Translations under genes and position numbers: made by a program
The notes under the pieces: generated by a model
The model's input: the letters and a program-made list of their open reading frames with translations, nothing else
Database searches by the model: none
Told to the model about the DNA's origin: nothing
Source: Acidobacteriota bacterium
GTDB lineage: Bacteria > Acidobacteriota > Thermoanaerobaculia > Gp7-AA8
Reading direction: 5' to 3'
Assembly: GCA_021325515.1 (NCBI GenBank)
Contig: JAJPHC010000035.1
Span: 62,001 to 126,000 of the forward strand
DNA: 64,000 nucleotides
Shown: piece after piece, positions 52,352 to 62,154 of the stretch
Numbering within the stretch: position 1 is the first letter of the stretch
Layout of the letters: each line of letters starts with the position of its first letter

Positions 52352-54424
52352 ATGACCACACTGGACTTCCGCGTTCTCTTCGAGTCCGTGCCGGGTCTGT
52401 ACCTCATTCTCGATCCTGAGTTGCGCATCGTCGCTGTCAGCGATGCATACCTCGCCGCCACGATGACGCAGCGCGGCGAGATCATCGGAAAGGATCTGTT
52501 CGATGTCTTTCCCGACAATCCCGACGATCCTGCGGCCACAGGCGAGCGCAATCTCCGCGCATCGCTCGAGACCGTTCTCCGCACGGCCAGGCCTGACACG
52601 ATGGCCGTGCAGAAGTACGACATCCGGCGGCCCGAAGCGGAAGGCGGCGGCTTCGAGGAACGCTACTGGAGTCCGGTGAACTCGCCTGTCCTCGCCGGCG
52701 GCAAGCTCACGCACATCATTCATCGCGTCGAAGACGTGACCGACTTCGTACGGCTCGAGCAGGAGAGGCGCGAGCGGGAAAAGGTGCACGATGACTTGCG
52801 CTCGACTGCCGAGCGAACGCGGATGGAGCTCTACCACCGCACGCAGGAATTGGAGGAAGCGAAACTCGCGGGCTATGTTTCGGGCGCGCGCCTCGGCCTC
52901 ATTCCGCGCGCGAATCTCTACCTGCTCCTCATGAATGCACCCGCCGCAGTCTGCGTCGTGCGTGGCCGCACGCACACGATCGAGCTGGCGAATCCTGTCT
53001 TTCAGCGGTTCGCCGGCGACGACCGCGAGATCCTCGGCCGTCCGATTCGCGAAGCGCTGCCGGACAACGCCGCGCTGCTCGAGCCGCTCGATCATGTCTT
53101 CGAGACCTGCGAGCCGTTCACAGGCAAGGAGCTGTCGTTGCCCGGCGGTCCCATCTTCAACTTCGTCTACCAGCCGATGATCGATGCGGAGCGCAGGACG
53201 GAAGGCGTCGTGTTGTTCGGCTTCGACGTGACCGAACAGGTGCAGTCAAGCCGCGCGCTGGAGGCGCTCGCCGAACGCCTGCGCAAAGCGGATCGCGAAA
53301 AAGACGAATTCATCGCCGTCATTTCTCACGAGCTGCGCACGCCGATGACCTCGATCCTCGGATGGACGCGCATGCTCGCTCTGGGCGGGCTCGATGAAGA
53401 GACGTATCGCGAGGCGCTCGACTCGCTGGAGCGGAGCACGCGCGCGCAGGCGAAGCTGATCGAAGACCTCCTCGACGAATCGCGCATCGCATCCGGCAAG
53501 CTGCGCCTCGAGATGCGCGCCGTCGATCTCGAAGCGATCGCCGAAGAAGCCGTCCGCATGGCGCGGCCCAGCGCGGAGGCGAAAGAGATCGCGTTGTCAT
53601 TCGAAACCGGAGGCCGGCGCTATCCATCCTTCGGAGATCCGGCGCGGCTGCAGCAGGTCGTCGGCAACGTCCTCGGAAACGCGATCAAGTTCACGCCCGA
53701 AGGCGGGCGCGTCGGCGTGCGCCTGACACGCGATGAGAAGTTCGTCGCGATCGAAGTCACGGATTCCGGCCAGGGCATCAAGCCTGCGCTGTTGCCGCAG
53801 ATCTTCGACCGCTTCCGGCAGGGAGAAGCCACAGGAGAACGGCAGAGCGGCCTCGGGCTCGGACTCGCGATCACGCGCCATCTCGTCGAAATGCACGAAG
53901 GCGAGGTGGAAGCGAAGAGCGATGGAGATGGACGCGGAGCGACATTCACGATCCGCCTTCCCCTGCACGAGCAGGCGGAAGAGGGCGAGGAGTTCATCGG
54001 GCGCGATCCATTGCAGCGGGACGCGTTGCTGCCGCAGCTCGACTCGCTGCGCGTGCTCATCATCGAAGATGAGATCGACAACCGCAACGTGCTCGCCGCC
54101 GCGCTGAAGCGGTGCGGCGCCGATGTTCAGTGCAGCACCACCGTCAGTGCGGCGAGCAAGATGATCGACACCTGGCAGCCGCACGTCCTCGTCTGCGACA
54201 TCGCATTGCCGGACGGCGACGGCTGTGCGTTTCTTCGCGAGCTCCGCACCCGCGGCGTCACGACGCCTGCGCTGGCCGTGACCGTTCTCGGGCGGCCCGA
54301 CGAACAGGCGCGAATCGAAGCCGCCGGATTCGTCGTGTTCCGGCAGAAGCCCATCGATCCCATCGACCTCGCGCACGATGTCGCGCGGCTCGGAAACCCG
54401 GAAGCGGCCGTCACCGCCGAATAA
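52352..54424 (+). CDS. Hybrid histidine kinase PAS-PAS-HisKA-HATPase-REC
   Basis: The 690-residue soluble protein has an N-terminal PAS-like domain (about 1-130, LFESVPGLYLILDPELRIVA), a second PAS (about 185-300, LMNAPAAVCVVRGRTHTIEL), HisKA (FIAVISHELRTPMTSILGWT), HATPase (VLGNAIKFTPEGG, SGLGLGLAITRHLVEMHEG) and a C-terminal receiver (VLIIEDEIDNRNVLAAALKR, acceptor in VLVCDIALPDGDG). HisKA and HATPase segments are very similar to those at 31570 and 34813, indicating paralogues. The track starts at 52301; the ATG at 52352 is the fold start. Confidence 0.9.
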   Translation: MTTLDFRVLFESVPGLYLILDPELRIVAVSDAYLAATMTQRGEIIGKDLFDVFPDNPDDPAATGERNLRASLETVLRTARPDTMAVQKYDIRRPEAEGGGFEERYWSPVNSPVLAGGKLTHIIHRVEDVTDFVRLEQERREREKVHDDLRSTAERTRMELYHRTQELEEAKLAGYVSGARLGLIPRANLYLLLMNAPAAVCVVRGRTHTIELANPVFQRFAGDDREILGRPIREALPDNAALLEPLDHVFETCEPFTGKELSLPGGPIFNFVYQPMIDAERRTEGVVLFGFDVTEQVQSSRALEALAERLRKADREKDEFIAVISHELRTPMTSILGWTRMLALGGLDEETYREALDSLERSTRAQAKLIEDLLDESRIASGKLRLEMRAVDLEAIAEEAVRMARPSAEAKEIALSFETGGRRYPSFGDPARLQQVVGNVLGNAIKFTPEGGRVGVRLTRDEKFVAIEVTDSGQGIKPALLPQIFDRFRQGEATGERQSGLGLGLAITRHLVEMHEGEVEAKSDGDGRGATFTIRLPLHEQAEEGEEFIGRDPLQRDALLPQLDSLRVLIIEDEIDNRNVLAAALKRCGADVQCSTTVSAASKMIDTWQPHVLVCDIALPDGDGCAFLRELRTRGVTTPALAVTVLGRPDEQARIEAAGFVVFRQKPIDPIDLAHDVARLGNPEAAVTAE

Positions 54425-54471
54425 CGGATCACTCCGCTCGGCCGGAACGGTACCTGCATTGGGAAACGCCG

Positions 54472-55020
54472 ATGGAACAGCAATCTGCCTCAGTTCTCGC
54501 GGCAACGAAACATCGGCTCGAGGAGATGATCGAATCCGGGACGCCCGTCCGGATCGTCCTCGATGAAATCCTGCGAACGGTGGAGAGTCTCACCGCGTCC
54601 GGAATGATGGGCTCGATCCTCATTCTGGACGACAGCGGCCGGCGGCTTCGCCACGGATCGGCGCCGTCACTTCCCCACGCTTACAACGAGGCAATCGACG
54701 GCATCGAGATCGGACCCGGCGTCGGTTCGTGCGGAACGGCAGCGTACCTCGACAAGATGGTCAGCGTGTTCGACATCGCCAACGACCCGCTGTGGGCCAA
54801 CTTCAAAGAGCTCGCTCTTAAGCACGGCTTGCGCGCCTGCTGGTCGGCGCCGATTCGCGACGCGAACGGAAACGTGATCGGGACGTTCGCGAACTACTAT
54901 AAGGTCGTCCGCGATCCGAGCCCGACCGACAAGACGCTGACGGAGATGATCACGCAGATCGCCGCTTCCGCGATCCTGCATGCCCGCACCCCGGCGGCAG
55001 CGCCGGTGTCGGCCTCCTGA
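54472..55020 (+). CDS. GAF-domain protein
   Basis: The 182-residue product is a single GAF domain: MEEMIESG-type helix, ILILDDSGRRLRHGSAPSLP, then IGPGVGSCGTAAYLDKMVSV and GLRACWSAPIRDANGNVIG. The catalytic-looking Cys of GSCGTA and the loop are typical of GAF domains binding cyclic nucleotides or redox ligands. It follows the hybrid kinase by 47 bases and may be part of its input, although it has no output domain. The ORF track begins 360 bases too early. Confidence 0.85.
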   Translation: MEQQSASVLAATKHRLEEMIESGTPVRIVLDEILRTVESLTASGMMGSILILDDSGRRLRHGSAPSLPHAYNEAIDGIEIGPGVGSCGTAAYLDKMVSVFDIANDPLWANFKELALKHGLRACWSAPIRDANGNVIGTFANYYKVVRDPSPTDKTLTEMITQIAASAILHARTPAAAPVSAS

Positions 55021-55054
55021 GCGCCCGGCCGGCGTCGGACGCGAGCGCGTTGAG

Positions 55055-55879
55055 ATGAGAACCGTTCGCACGCAATACGAAGCGCTTCGCGACGACATCG
55101 GAGAGCTGCAGACCCGCCGTCCGCTGCCTAACCAGACGCTGCAGCAGATCGATCCCTTTCTCTTTCTCAACCATCATGGGCCGCAGATCTATCCGCCTCA
55201 CAATCGCGGCCTGCCCTTCGGGCCCCATCCCCACCGCGGGTTCGAGACCGTCACGTTCATCATCGAAGGCTCGCTGATGCATCGCGATACTGCCGGCCAC
55301 GAGAGCATCATCCGCGCCGGCGGCGTTCAGTGGATGACGGCCGGACGCGGCCTCGAACATGCCGAGCTCTCGCCGCCGGAGTTCCTCCGCGATGGAGGAC
55401 CGCTGGAGATCCTGCAGCTCTGGATCAACCTGCCTGCGCGGCTGAAGATGACCGAGCCGCGCTACATCGGACTGCAGCGCGACGAGATTCCGATGCGCGA
55501 CGGTGCCGGGATCATCGCCGGCGAATGGGATGGCATCGAGGGACCGGTGGCATCGCTGACAGGCGTGCAGATGATGACGATCGAGCTGAGCGCCGGCCGC
55601 GAGCTGCAGCTTTCCGCGCCTCGCGCACGCAACGTCTTTCTCTACGTCGTGCGCGGCGAGGTGTCGATCGCAGGCTCTCCGGCGCGCGCCTTTCATCTCG
55701 TCGACATGAACGATGACGGCGACGCCTTCCCGATTCGCGCCGCATCATCGGCGATCGTTCTCTTCGGACATGCGGAGCCTCTGCGCGAGCCGGTCGTTTC
55801 CTACGGGCCCTTCGTGATGAACACCGAGGAGGAAATCGACGCCGCGATTCGCGATTACCAGAGCGGCCGATTTCGATAG
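55055..55879 (+). CDS. Pirin family cupin protein
   Basis: The 274-residue protein has two cupin domains of the pirin type. The metal-binding motif is GPHPHRGFETVTFIIEGSLM with TAGRGLEHAELS, the last ligand region. The C-terminal half is the second, degenerate cupin (MTIELSAGRELQLSAP). Pirins bind iron and some have quercetinase activity or control gene expression. The ATG at 55055 starts 34 bases after the GAF stop. Confidence 0.88.
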   Translation: MRTVRTQYEALRDDIGELQTRRPLPNQTLQQIDPFLFLNHHGPQIYPPHNRGLPFGPHPHRGFETVTFIIEGSLMHRDTAGHESIIRAGGVQWMTAGRGLEHAELSPPEFLRDGGPLEILQLWINLPARLKMTEPRYIGLQRDEIPMRDGAGIIAGEWDGIEGPVASLTGVQMMTIELSAGRELQLSAPRARNVFLYVVRGEVSIAGSPARAFHLVDMNDDGDAFPIRAASSAIVLFGHAEPLREPVVSYGPFVMNTEEEIDAAIRDYQSGRFR

Positions 55880-55884
55880 CGTGA

Positions 55885-56337
55885 TCAGACGTGCTTCGCC
55901 GCCGCCGCGACCGCCAGCTCGTCGCAGCGATTGTTCCACTTGTCGGTGGAGTGGCCTTTCACCTTGATGAACTCCACCGTATGGCGGCGCGTCTGCGCCA
56001 GCAGCCGCTCCCACAGATCGCGATTCTCGACCGGTTGCTTGTTCGAGTTCATCCATCCATTTCTCGACCAGCGCTCGTGCCATCGCTGCCGGAAACAATT
56101 GACCATGTACGCGCTGTCGGTGTGCAGACGCACGTGTACGGGCTCCTTCATCGCCTCGAGCGCCTGAATCGCGGCCATCAACTCCATCCGGTTGTTCGTC
56201 GTGTGACGTTCGCCGCCGCTGATCTCCCGCTTCACGTCGCCGTACATCAGCACCGCGGCCCATCCTCCCGGGCCGGGATTTCCCTTGCAGGCACCGTCGG
56301 TGTAAACGATCACTTCTTTCTTCGAGCTCATCGCCAT
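55885..56337 (-). CDS. rnhA: Ribonuclease HI
   Basis: The 150-residue enzyme cleaves the RNA of RNA-DNA hybrids. The four catalytic residues are seen in YTDGACKGNPGPGGWAAV (Asp), TTNNRMELMAAI (Glu), LHTDSAYMVNCF (Asp) and WNNRCDELAVAA (Asp). Length is normal. The ATG could be at 56337 or 56331. It converges on the pirin gene with five bases between stops and is divergent from a VOC gene. Confidence 0.95.
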   Translation of the reverse strand: MAMSSKKEVIVYTDGACKGNPGPGGWAAVLMYGDVKREISGGERHTTNNRMELMAAIQALEAMKEPVHVRLHTDSAYMVNCFRQRWHERWSRNGWMNSNKQPVENRDLWERLLAQTRRHTVEFIKVKGHSTDKWNNRCDELAVAAAAKHV

Positions 56338-56390
56338 CGTCCGCGCACACTCTCCATTTTGTTTGACCGCTCGAAATCCGTTGGGATCAA

Positions 56391-56894
56391 ATGCCGGTCA
56401 TGAGCCCCAAGAATACGATTTGCCTCTGGTTCGACAAAGATGCACTCGATGCGGCGCAGTTCTACGCGGAGACGTTTCCCGACAGCGCCGTGACTGCCGT
56501 TCACCGCGCGCCCGCTGATTTCCCAGGCGGAAAGCAGGGTGACGTGCTGACCGTGCAATTCACCGTGCTCGGCATTCCCTGCCTCGGCCTCAACGGCGGA
56601 CCGGCGGTTCAACACAGCCTCGCGTTCTCCTTTCAAGTCGCAACCGATTCTCAGGAAGAAACAGACCGCTACTGGAATGCCATCATCGGCAACGGCGGCG
56701 AAGAAAACGCCTGCGGCTGGTGCAAGGATCGATGGGGACTGTCGTGGCAGATCACGCCGCGAGTCCTGACCGAGGCGCTCGCGGCGGGTGGCGAGGAAGC
56801 AAAGCGCGCGTTCGAGGCGATGATGACGATGAGGAAGATCGACGTCGCCGCGATCGAGGCCGCACGGCGCGGCGATCCTCCTCCTTCCCATTGA
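56391..56894 (+). CDS. PhnB-like VOC family protein
   Basis: The 167-residue product has TICLWFDKDALDAAQFYAET and, after FTVLGIPCLGLNGGPAVQHS, the WGLSWQITPRVL segment typical of the PhnB-like subgroup of the VOC superfamily. Such proteins are annotated as 3-demethylubiquinone-methyltransferase-like, but most have unknown substrates. The ATG may be at 56391 or 56400. It ends 18 bases before the cation-transporter gene. Confidence 0.85.
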   Translation: MPVMSPKNTICLWFDKDALDAAQFYAETFPDSAVTAVHRAPADFPGGKQGDVLTVQFTVLGIPCLGLNGGPAVQHSLAFSFQVATDSQEETDRYWNAIIGNGGEENACGWCKDRWGLSWQITPRVLTEALAAGGEEAKRAFEAMMTMRKIDVAAIEAARRGDPPPSH

Positions 56895-56912
56895 TGCCTG
56901 CGGCTCGCGCCG

Positions 56913-57707
56913 ATGCAAAAGACGACATTCGCGATTCCAAAGATGGACTGCGTGGCGGAGGAACAGATGGTTCGCTCCGCCCTCGCAGGACATGGAGGCA
57001 TCGCGAATGTCGTCGCCGATCTCGCCGCGCGTGAAGTCACGGTCGTACACGCGGGAGATCCCGCCGCGATCACCGCCATCCTGACCGGTCTCAACCTCGG
57101 CGCACGCGCGATCGCGACGGCCGAAGCATCGGACGCGGACGGACTGCAAGGCGCGGCGCCGGCCGGAGAAGCGCGCACGCTGACGTTGGTGCTGGCCATC
57201 AACGCGGCGATGTTCCTCGCGGAAGTCATCGCCGCACTGCTCGCTCACTCTTCGGCGCTCCTCGCGGATTCACTCGACATGTTCGCGGACGCCGCCGTGT
57301 ACGCGCTTGCGCTCTTCGGCGCGCACCGCACACGCGCATCGCAGGTGAAGGCCGCGCACATCAGCGGCGCGCTGCAACTTCTCCTGGCATTGGTTGCGGT
57401 CGCCGGAGTCGTGCGCCACTTCCTCTCCGGCAGCGAACCCGAAGGGGGGCTGATGATCGCCGTCGCCGCGGTGGCCCTCGTCGCGAACGCGACGTCGATG
57501 TGGCTGCTGTCGCGACATCGTCACGGCGGCGCGCACATGAAGGCGAGCTGGATCTTCACGACGACCGACGTCATCGCGAACCTCGCGGTGATCGTCGCCG
57601 GCGGGCTGGTCCGGCTCGCCGGTTCCAACATCCCCGACCTCGTCGTCGCGGTCCTCATCGCATTGGTCGTGCTCAACGGAGCGATCCGCATCCTGAGGCT
57701 GCGCTGA
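56913..57707 (+). CDS. Cation transporter with HMA-like N-terminus (CDF-type)
   Basis: The 264-residue protein begins with a small metal-binding-like module (FAIPKMDCVAEEQMVRSAL), where only one Cys of the usual CxxC is present. It then has six hydrophobic segments of a cation-diffusion facilitator. Characteristic are ALLADSLDMFADAAVYALAL with an Asp pair and WIFTTTDVIANLAVIVAGGL with another. It probably exports a divalent metal. The C-terminus lacks the usual cytoplasmic domain. Confidence 0.82.
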   Translation: MQKTTFAIPKMDCVAEEQMVRSALAGHGGIANVVADLAAREVTVVHAGDPAAITAILTGLNLGARAIATAEASDADGLQGAAPAGEARTLTLVLAINAAMFLAEVIAALLAHSSALLADSLDMFADAAVYALALFGAHRTRASQVKAAHISGALQLLLALVAVAGVVRHFLSGSEPEGGLMIAVAAVALVANATSMWLLSRHRHGGAHMKASWIFTTTDVIANLAVIVAGGLVRLAGSNIPDLVVAVLIALVVLNGAIRILRLR

Positions 57708-57710
57708 AGC

Positions 57711-60700
57711 TCATTCGCGGCGCAGCGCGTCCACGCGATCGGAGAGAGCCTTCAACTCGCCGCGCAGCCGCGCCGTCTCCGCAGCGAGCTCGTTGCGTGA
57801 ATCGCGGCGCAACGTGCGCAGCGCCGTGAGGATCGCGCGATCGACGCGGAGTTGCTGCACCCAATAGACGCGAATGAATCGGATGACGAGCCGCCGCAGC
57901 GGATTCATCAGGAACTGCAGCTTCGAGGGCAAGTCGGCGCGCGGCGTGCCGAACAGCGCTTCCACTGCCATCGCATCCGCCTCGAAAAGTCCCGACGGCT
58001 CCACCTGATCCTGCACGATCTCCTCCTGCTGCCTCTGTTTCCCGAGCAGCGCGCGCAGCAACGGCCCGCGAGCTGCGGGGCTGTGCAGCGTCTCGATGTC
58101 CGCACGCGCACGCGCGCCGGCACGTTGCGCCTCCCCGCGTTCGTGGAAGACGCGCAGCATCTGCTGCGCCGCGGCCGCAATGTCCGGCTCGGCCCAACGC
58201 GTGCGCGGCGGATAGGGGGCCGCACCTTCGCCGATCTCCACCATCTCCGCCGGGACGAGAAAACTGTTCGACTCGTTCGTGAACTCGAGCGTCGACGAAT
58301 ACGCGGTGGAGATCACCGGCTTCCCCAGCGCCATCGCTTCCGCCACCGTGAGGCCGAACCCTTCGGCGCGGTGCAGAGACACGTAGCAGTCGCACGCATC
58401 GAGCATCGAGAAGTACTCGTCGGACGCGACGTACGCGTCGCGGATGACGATGTTCGGCCAACCCGCCGCTGCAGCGCACAGCTCTTCATGTTCCGCCATG
58501 TGCCGCCCCGCGTTCGTCGTCTTGATGAAGAGCGCGGCATCGGAACGATTCGCAAACGCCTGCTGGAACGCGGCGATCACACCGAGAGGATTCTTCCGGC
58601 GGAAGACGCTGTCGTAATCGAAGCAGAAGAGAAAGAGAAATCCGTCCGGCATCCCGAGCTCGCCGCGCGTCCGCTTCCGCACAGGCGGAATCACGACGGG
58701 CAGCGGAAACGCCTCGACCGGTTTGGTGAGGCAGCGAGCGAGAGCTGCGGCGGTGAAGCTGCTGATGCCCCACACCTCCGACAGGTATTGTTCGCTGCGC
58801 GCCATCGCGGCGGGAAGATCTTCGACTTCCCACGCCCAGAGGCCGATGTTGCGCGCGCCCGGCGCGAGCTGCTCGCGCATGCTTTCGAAGAAGACGGGCA
58901 CCTGGTCGGCGTTGACGCAGATCAGATTCGTATCGAACGACGGCGTGCCGGTTCCGAGGTCGCGAAACTCTTTCTGCTGCCGGCTGATCGTGCGCGTGAA
59001 CGGGATGACCGCATAGGGAATCCCTTCCGCAGCGAGCGCCGCGACGACCGAGCGGACGATCTGCCCGGTGCCGCTCTCCGCGTACGCATATCCATAGACA
59101 TTCACGCCGCGCGTCAACGGCGCGTTCCCGGCGAGCGCATTCTGTGCAGGCGGAACGAGCGGCGCAGGAATGTCGTGCTCGCGAACGCCCTGCGTTCTCA
59201 CCCACTGCAGAAAGCGATTCGCGTCGGCGGAGTCGATGCGCGGAAACGCGATGCGCAGATCGGCGCGCTCGCTCCAGATCTCACCGAGCCACGCCGGCAC
59301 GCCTTCTCCGTACGGCGACGGCCGCAGCAGACGTTCAACGACATCGTGCGCGCCCTCGGCAGAAAACGGATTCGGAAACGAGCGCGGGCCGGCTGCTTCA
59401 TCCGCGACGTAAGAGCGGCGCAGCACGCGCCGCGTGCGCGGCTCGAGCGGAAGTCCGGCAGCGGTCGTCGCGAACCCGTAGGGCAGCGCGCTCCACTCCG
59501 CGAAACCGGCCTCCTGCAGGGACGCGGCGTAACGCGCACAAAGCTCGCCGAGCAGCGGCCACTCGCTGAGACGGATGCGCACCGATTCATGCTGGTGCTT
59601 CGACAGCAGATGCGGCGTGCGCGGCGAGAACCCGCTGAAGTGAAAGAAGCGCAGCGGGCGGCCATCCACTACGATCCGCTCCCCCTCGCGCGCCAGCTCG
59701 CGGTGCGGAAGATTCCAGTACGCGACGTTGTAGCCCGCATCCTTGAGCACGTACGGCTCGAACAGCGCCGGCGCGAAATCCATCCAGCGCTGATCGACGA
59801 AGAATCCGTTCGGCGGATCGTTGACGCAATCGCGCCGGAGTCGTGCACGCCACCATGGCAACACGCTCTTCGCCGCATCCGCCGACAGCGCGAGGAAGCC
59901 GAGGTTGTAGATGCCGGCGAGGAGGAGATCGCGCTCATCAGGACGCTTGCCGTCGCGCGGCAGCGGCTCCGTGATGTGCGGCGTCACGACCATTCCATGC
60001 CTCCGCGCCAACGCCTCGAGCGGACCGAGCGAACCGAAGACTTCGATGTCGGGATCGAGATAGAGGACGGCGGAGGCGCCGCGCGCGAAGAGGGCTTCGA
60101 ATGCCCACGGCTTCACGGCGGTGGCGAGCTCGGTGACGTCGTAGGTCGCCGCCATCGTGTAGAAGTCGGATCGCGGATCGAACGGCAGATCCTCCGCATG
60201 GATGATCTCGAACGATTCGTCCGGCGTGATGCTGCGCTGCGCGTCGTCGAGCACGACGACGTGCAGACGCACCGCCGGGTTGTGCCGCGCGAGACTCGCC
60301 GCCAGCACGCGCGCGAACGGAAGATAGTTGCGCGCGATGATCGTGAAGACAGATGCCGCGTTCGTCAGCGGGCCGTCATCGTGCGGCGGTTCAAGCAGCG
60401 CTCGCAGCGATGCGATCTCTTCATCGCGCGCCGCGACGATCTCGCGCGTGCTGCGCGCGAGACGATCGATCTCGATCTGAATCGTGTCGCGCGCGTTGCG
60501 CAGCGACTCGGCATCGTGAAGGAGCTGGCGCCTCTCGGTGTGCGCCGTGACGAGCGCCTCCGCCGCCTGCTCCGCGATCAGCGCAGGATGCTTCGCGTAG
60601 ATGCGGCGCAACTCGGGCGAATGATCGGAACGCTGCAGAAATTGATGCTGCAGCGAGCCGGGGCGGATCCGGTATTCGAACGCAGGACGCGGAAGGTGAA

Positions 60701-62060
60701 TGAACTTCCATCCACGCTCGATCAACCCCAGCCAGAAATCCCAATCCTCCCAGTCGTGAAAGGCGGGATCGTATCCGCCGGTCTCCTGCCAGGCAGTGCG
60801 GCGAACGACCGCGCACGCATCGATGTAGTTGCTCCACAGCATGCGCGCGGAGTCGAGCTCCGGCACTTCGACATCGCGCCGCCGCGCGCCGAACTCGCGC
60901 CGGTCGCCGTACACGACACCCGCCGCGGGATCGGCGTCGAGCAGCGCGACTGCCTCCTCGACGGAATCGGGCAGCAGGCGATTGTCCGCGTCGAGCGGAA
61001 TGAAGAACTCGCCGGATGCCGCCGCGATGCCGCGATTGCGCGCGGCGGAGAGGCCGGCGTGTTCCTGTTCGATCACGCGATGGCCGGCCTCGCGAAGCGC
61101 GCCGAGCACGTCGCGCGTCCGCTGCTCCGTCGAGCCGTCATCGACGATGATCACCTCGGCCGCCGCTGCATTGCGCTCCACGCTCGCAACCGCATCGATC
61201 ACGTAATCGCCGTCGTTGAAACAGGGGACGATGACCGAGACGCGCGGCTGCGAAGGGAGCGGACGTTTCCTCTCTGCGGTTCGCTGATTCGCGAGATCCG
61301 CCGCATCATCCAGCGAGCGAAGGACGCTCATCGCCTCCGCATTCGCGTAGTGCCAGAGCCGCGGCAGCGGATCATCCTCCGGCATCGAGACAAAGGCCTC
61401 GCGCGCGCGGAGACTCGCGATCGTCTCTGCATCGGCGTCGATGCCGAGGCGCTCGCGGAGGATCGCGGCGAAGCGCTGCGGTTCGAGGAGAAGCGCATTC
61501 GCGCTCACGAGCAGCGATCGCTCGCGATTGCGCTGATGAAACTCGAGCAGGCGGCGGTTGTAGTGCGTCCAGATCCGCGCCGGGTAATCCGGATGCGTGA
61601 GCCACTCGTGCGCGCCCGAGCGCAGCATCGAGGCGGCGACCTCCCACGGATGCCGGTAAAGAAGAACGAAACTAACGTCGCGCTGCAGCACGCCGTCCCA
61701 GAAGTCGAGGAGCAACGTCGTGCGCGGATCCTTCCAGCCCCAGGGAGCAGCCGCACGATCGCGCGCTGCGACGAGCGCGGCCGCTTCATCACGAAACGCG
61801 GCCAGTGCGCCGGCGTCGAAACGCTCGCTCTCCGTCCAGCCCCAGTCGCGATGGCCCGCCTCGCCGGGAGTCGCGGCCATCAGCATGCGACGGTCGAGAT
61901 CGAGAAAGTCCGCGTCCTCGAAGTAGCCGCGGGGATTGCCGTCGTCGGCCGGCAGCAGCCGATCGCCCATCCTGATCTTCCATGCTGCGAAAAGCGATGC
62001 AACGAACGAGGTGCCGGAGCGATGCATGCCGGTGACGATCAGTCGGCGAGGAGGAGTCAT
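57711..62060 (-). CDS. Giant fusion of sulfotransferase-like, GT2, GT8-like and GT4 domains
   Basis: The 1449-residue protein begins with a P-loop sulfotransferase-like domain (RLIVTGMHRSGTSFVASLFA, about 1-250). A GT2 domain follows (VSVIVPCFNDGDYVIDAVAS, IIVDDGSTEQRTRDVL, about 270-500), then a coiled coil and a GT8-like domain with LYLDPDIEVFGSLG (about 580-900). A GT4 domain comes next (NVYGYAYAESGTGQIVRSVV, LHRAEGFGLTVAEAMALGKP, about 1010-1350), and a coiled-coil tail. It is likely a cytoplasmic polymer-assembly protein for a surface glycan. The track starts at a GTG at 62135; the ATG at 62060 is nearer the P-loop. Confidence 0.85.
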   Translation of the reverse strand: MTPPRRLIVTGMHRSGTSFVASLFAAWKIRMGDRLLPADDGNPRGYFEDADFLDLDRRMLMAATPGEAGHRDWGWTESERFDAGALAAFRDEAAALVAARDRAAAPWGWKDPRTTLLLDFWDGVLQRDVSFVLLYRHPWEVAASMLRSGAHEWLTHPDYPARIWTHYNRRLLEFHQRNRERSLLVSANALLLEPQRFAAILRERLGIDADAETIASLRAREAFVSMPEDDPLPRLWHYANAEAMSVLRSLDDAADLANQRTAERKRPLPSQPRVSVIVPCFNDGDYVIDAVASVERNAAAAEVIIVDDGSTEQRTRDVLGALREAGHRVIEQEHAGLSAARNRGIAAASGEFFIPLDADNRLLPDSVEEAVALLDADPAAGVVYGDRREFGARRRDVEVPELDSARMLWSNYIDACAVVRRTAWQETGGYDPAFHDWEDWDFWLGLIERGWKFIHLPRPAFEYRIRPGSLQHQFLQRSDHSPELRRIYAKHPALIAEQAAEALVTAHTERRQLLHDAESLRNARDTIQIEIDRLARSTREIVAARDEEIASLRALLEPPHDDGPLTNAASVFTIIARNYLPFARVLAASLARHNPAVRLHVVVLDDAQRSITPDESFEIIHAEDLPFDPRSDFYTMAATYDVTELATAVKPWAFEALFARGASAVLYLDPDIEVFGSLGPLEALARRHGMVVTPHITEPLPRDGKRPDERDLLLAGIYNLGFLALSADAAKSVLPWWRARLRRDCVNDPPNGFFVDQRWMDFAPALFEPYVLKDAGYNVAYWNLPHRELAREGERIVVDGRPLRFFHFSGFSPRTPHLLSKHQHESVRIRLSEWPLLGELCARYAASLQEAGFAEWSALPYGFATTAAGLPLEPRTRRVLRRSYVADEAAGPRSFPNPFSAEGAHDVVERLLRPSPYGEGVPAWLGEIWSERADLRIAFPRIDSADANRFLQWVRTQGVREHDIPAPLVPPAQNALAGNAPLTRGVNVYGYAYAESGTGQIVRSVVAALAAEGIPYAVIPFTRTISRQQKEFRDLGTGTPSFDTNLICVNADQVPVFFESMREQLAPGARNIGLWAWEVEDLPAAMARSEQYLSEVWGISSFTAAALARCLTKPVEAFPLPVVIPPVRKRTRGELGMPDGFLFLFCFDYDSVFRRKNPLGVIAAFQQAFANRSDAALFIKTTNAGRHMAEHEELCAAAAGWPNIVIRDAYVASDEYFSMLDACDCYVSLHRAEGFGLTVAEAMALGKPVISTAYSSTLEFTNESNSFLVPAEMVEIGEGAAPYPPRTRWAEPDIAAAAQQMLRVFHERGEAQRAGARARADIETLHSPAARGPLLRALLGKQRQQEEIVQDQVEPSGLFEADAMAVEALFGTPRADLPSKLQFLMNPLRRLVIRFIRVYWVQQLRVDRAILTALRTLRRDSRNELAAETARLRGELKALSDRVDALRRE

Positions 62061-62154
62061 CAGGGGCGACAACGATACGTCAGCGGCCACGGCCCGAAAA
62101 GCAGAATGAAGAGCTTCTCCTGCCGCCGCTGCCACGACCTACAATGCCTCTCCC

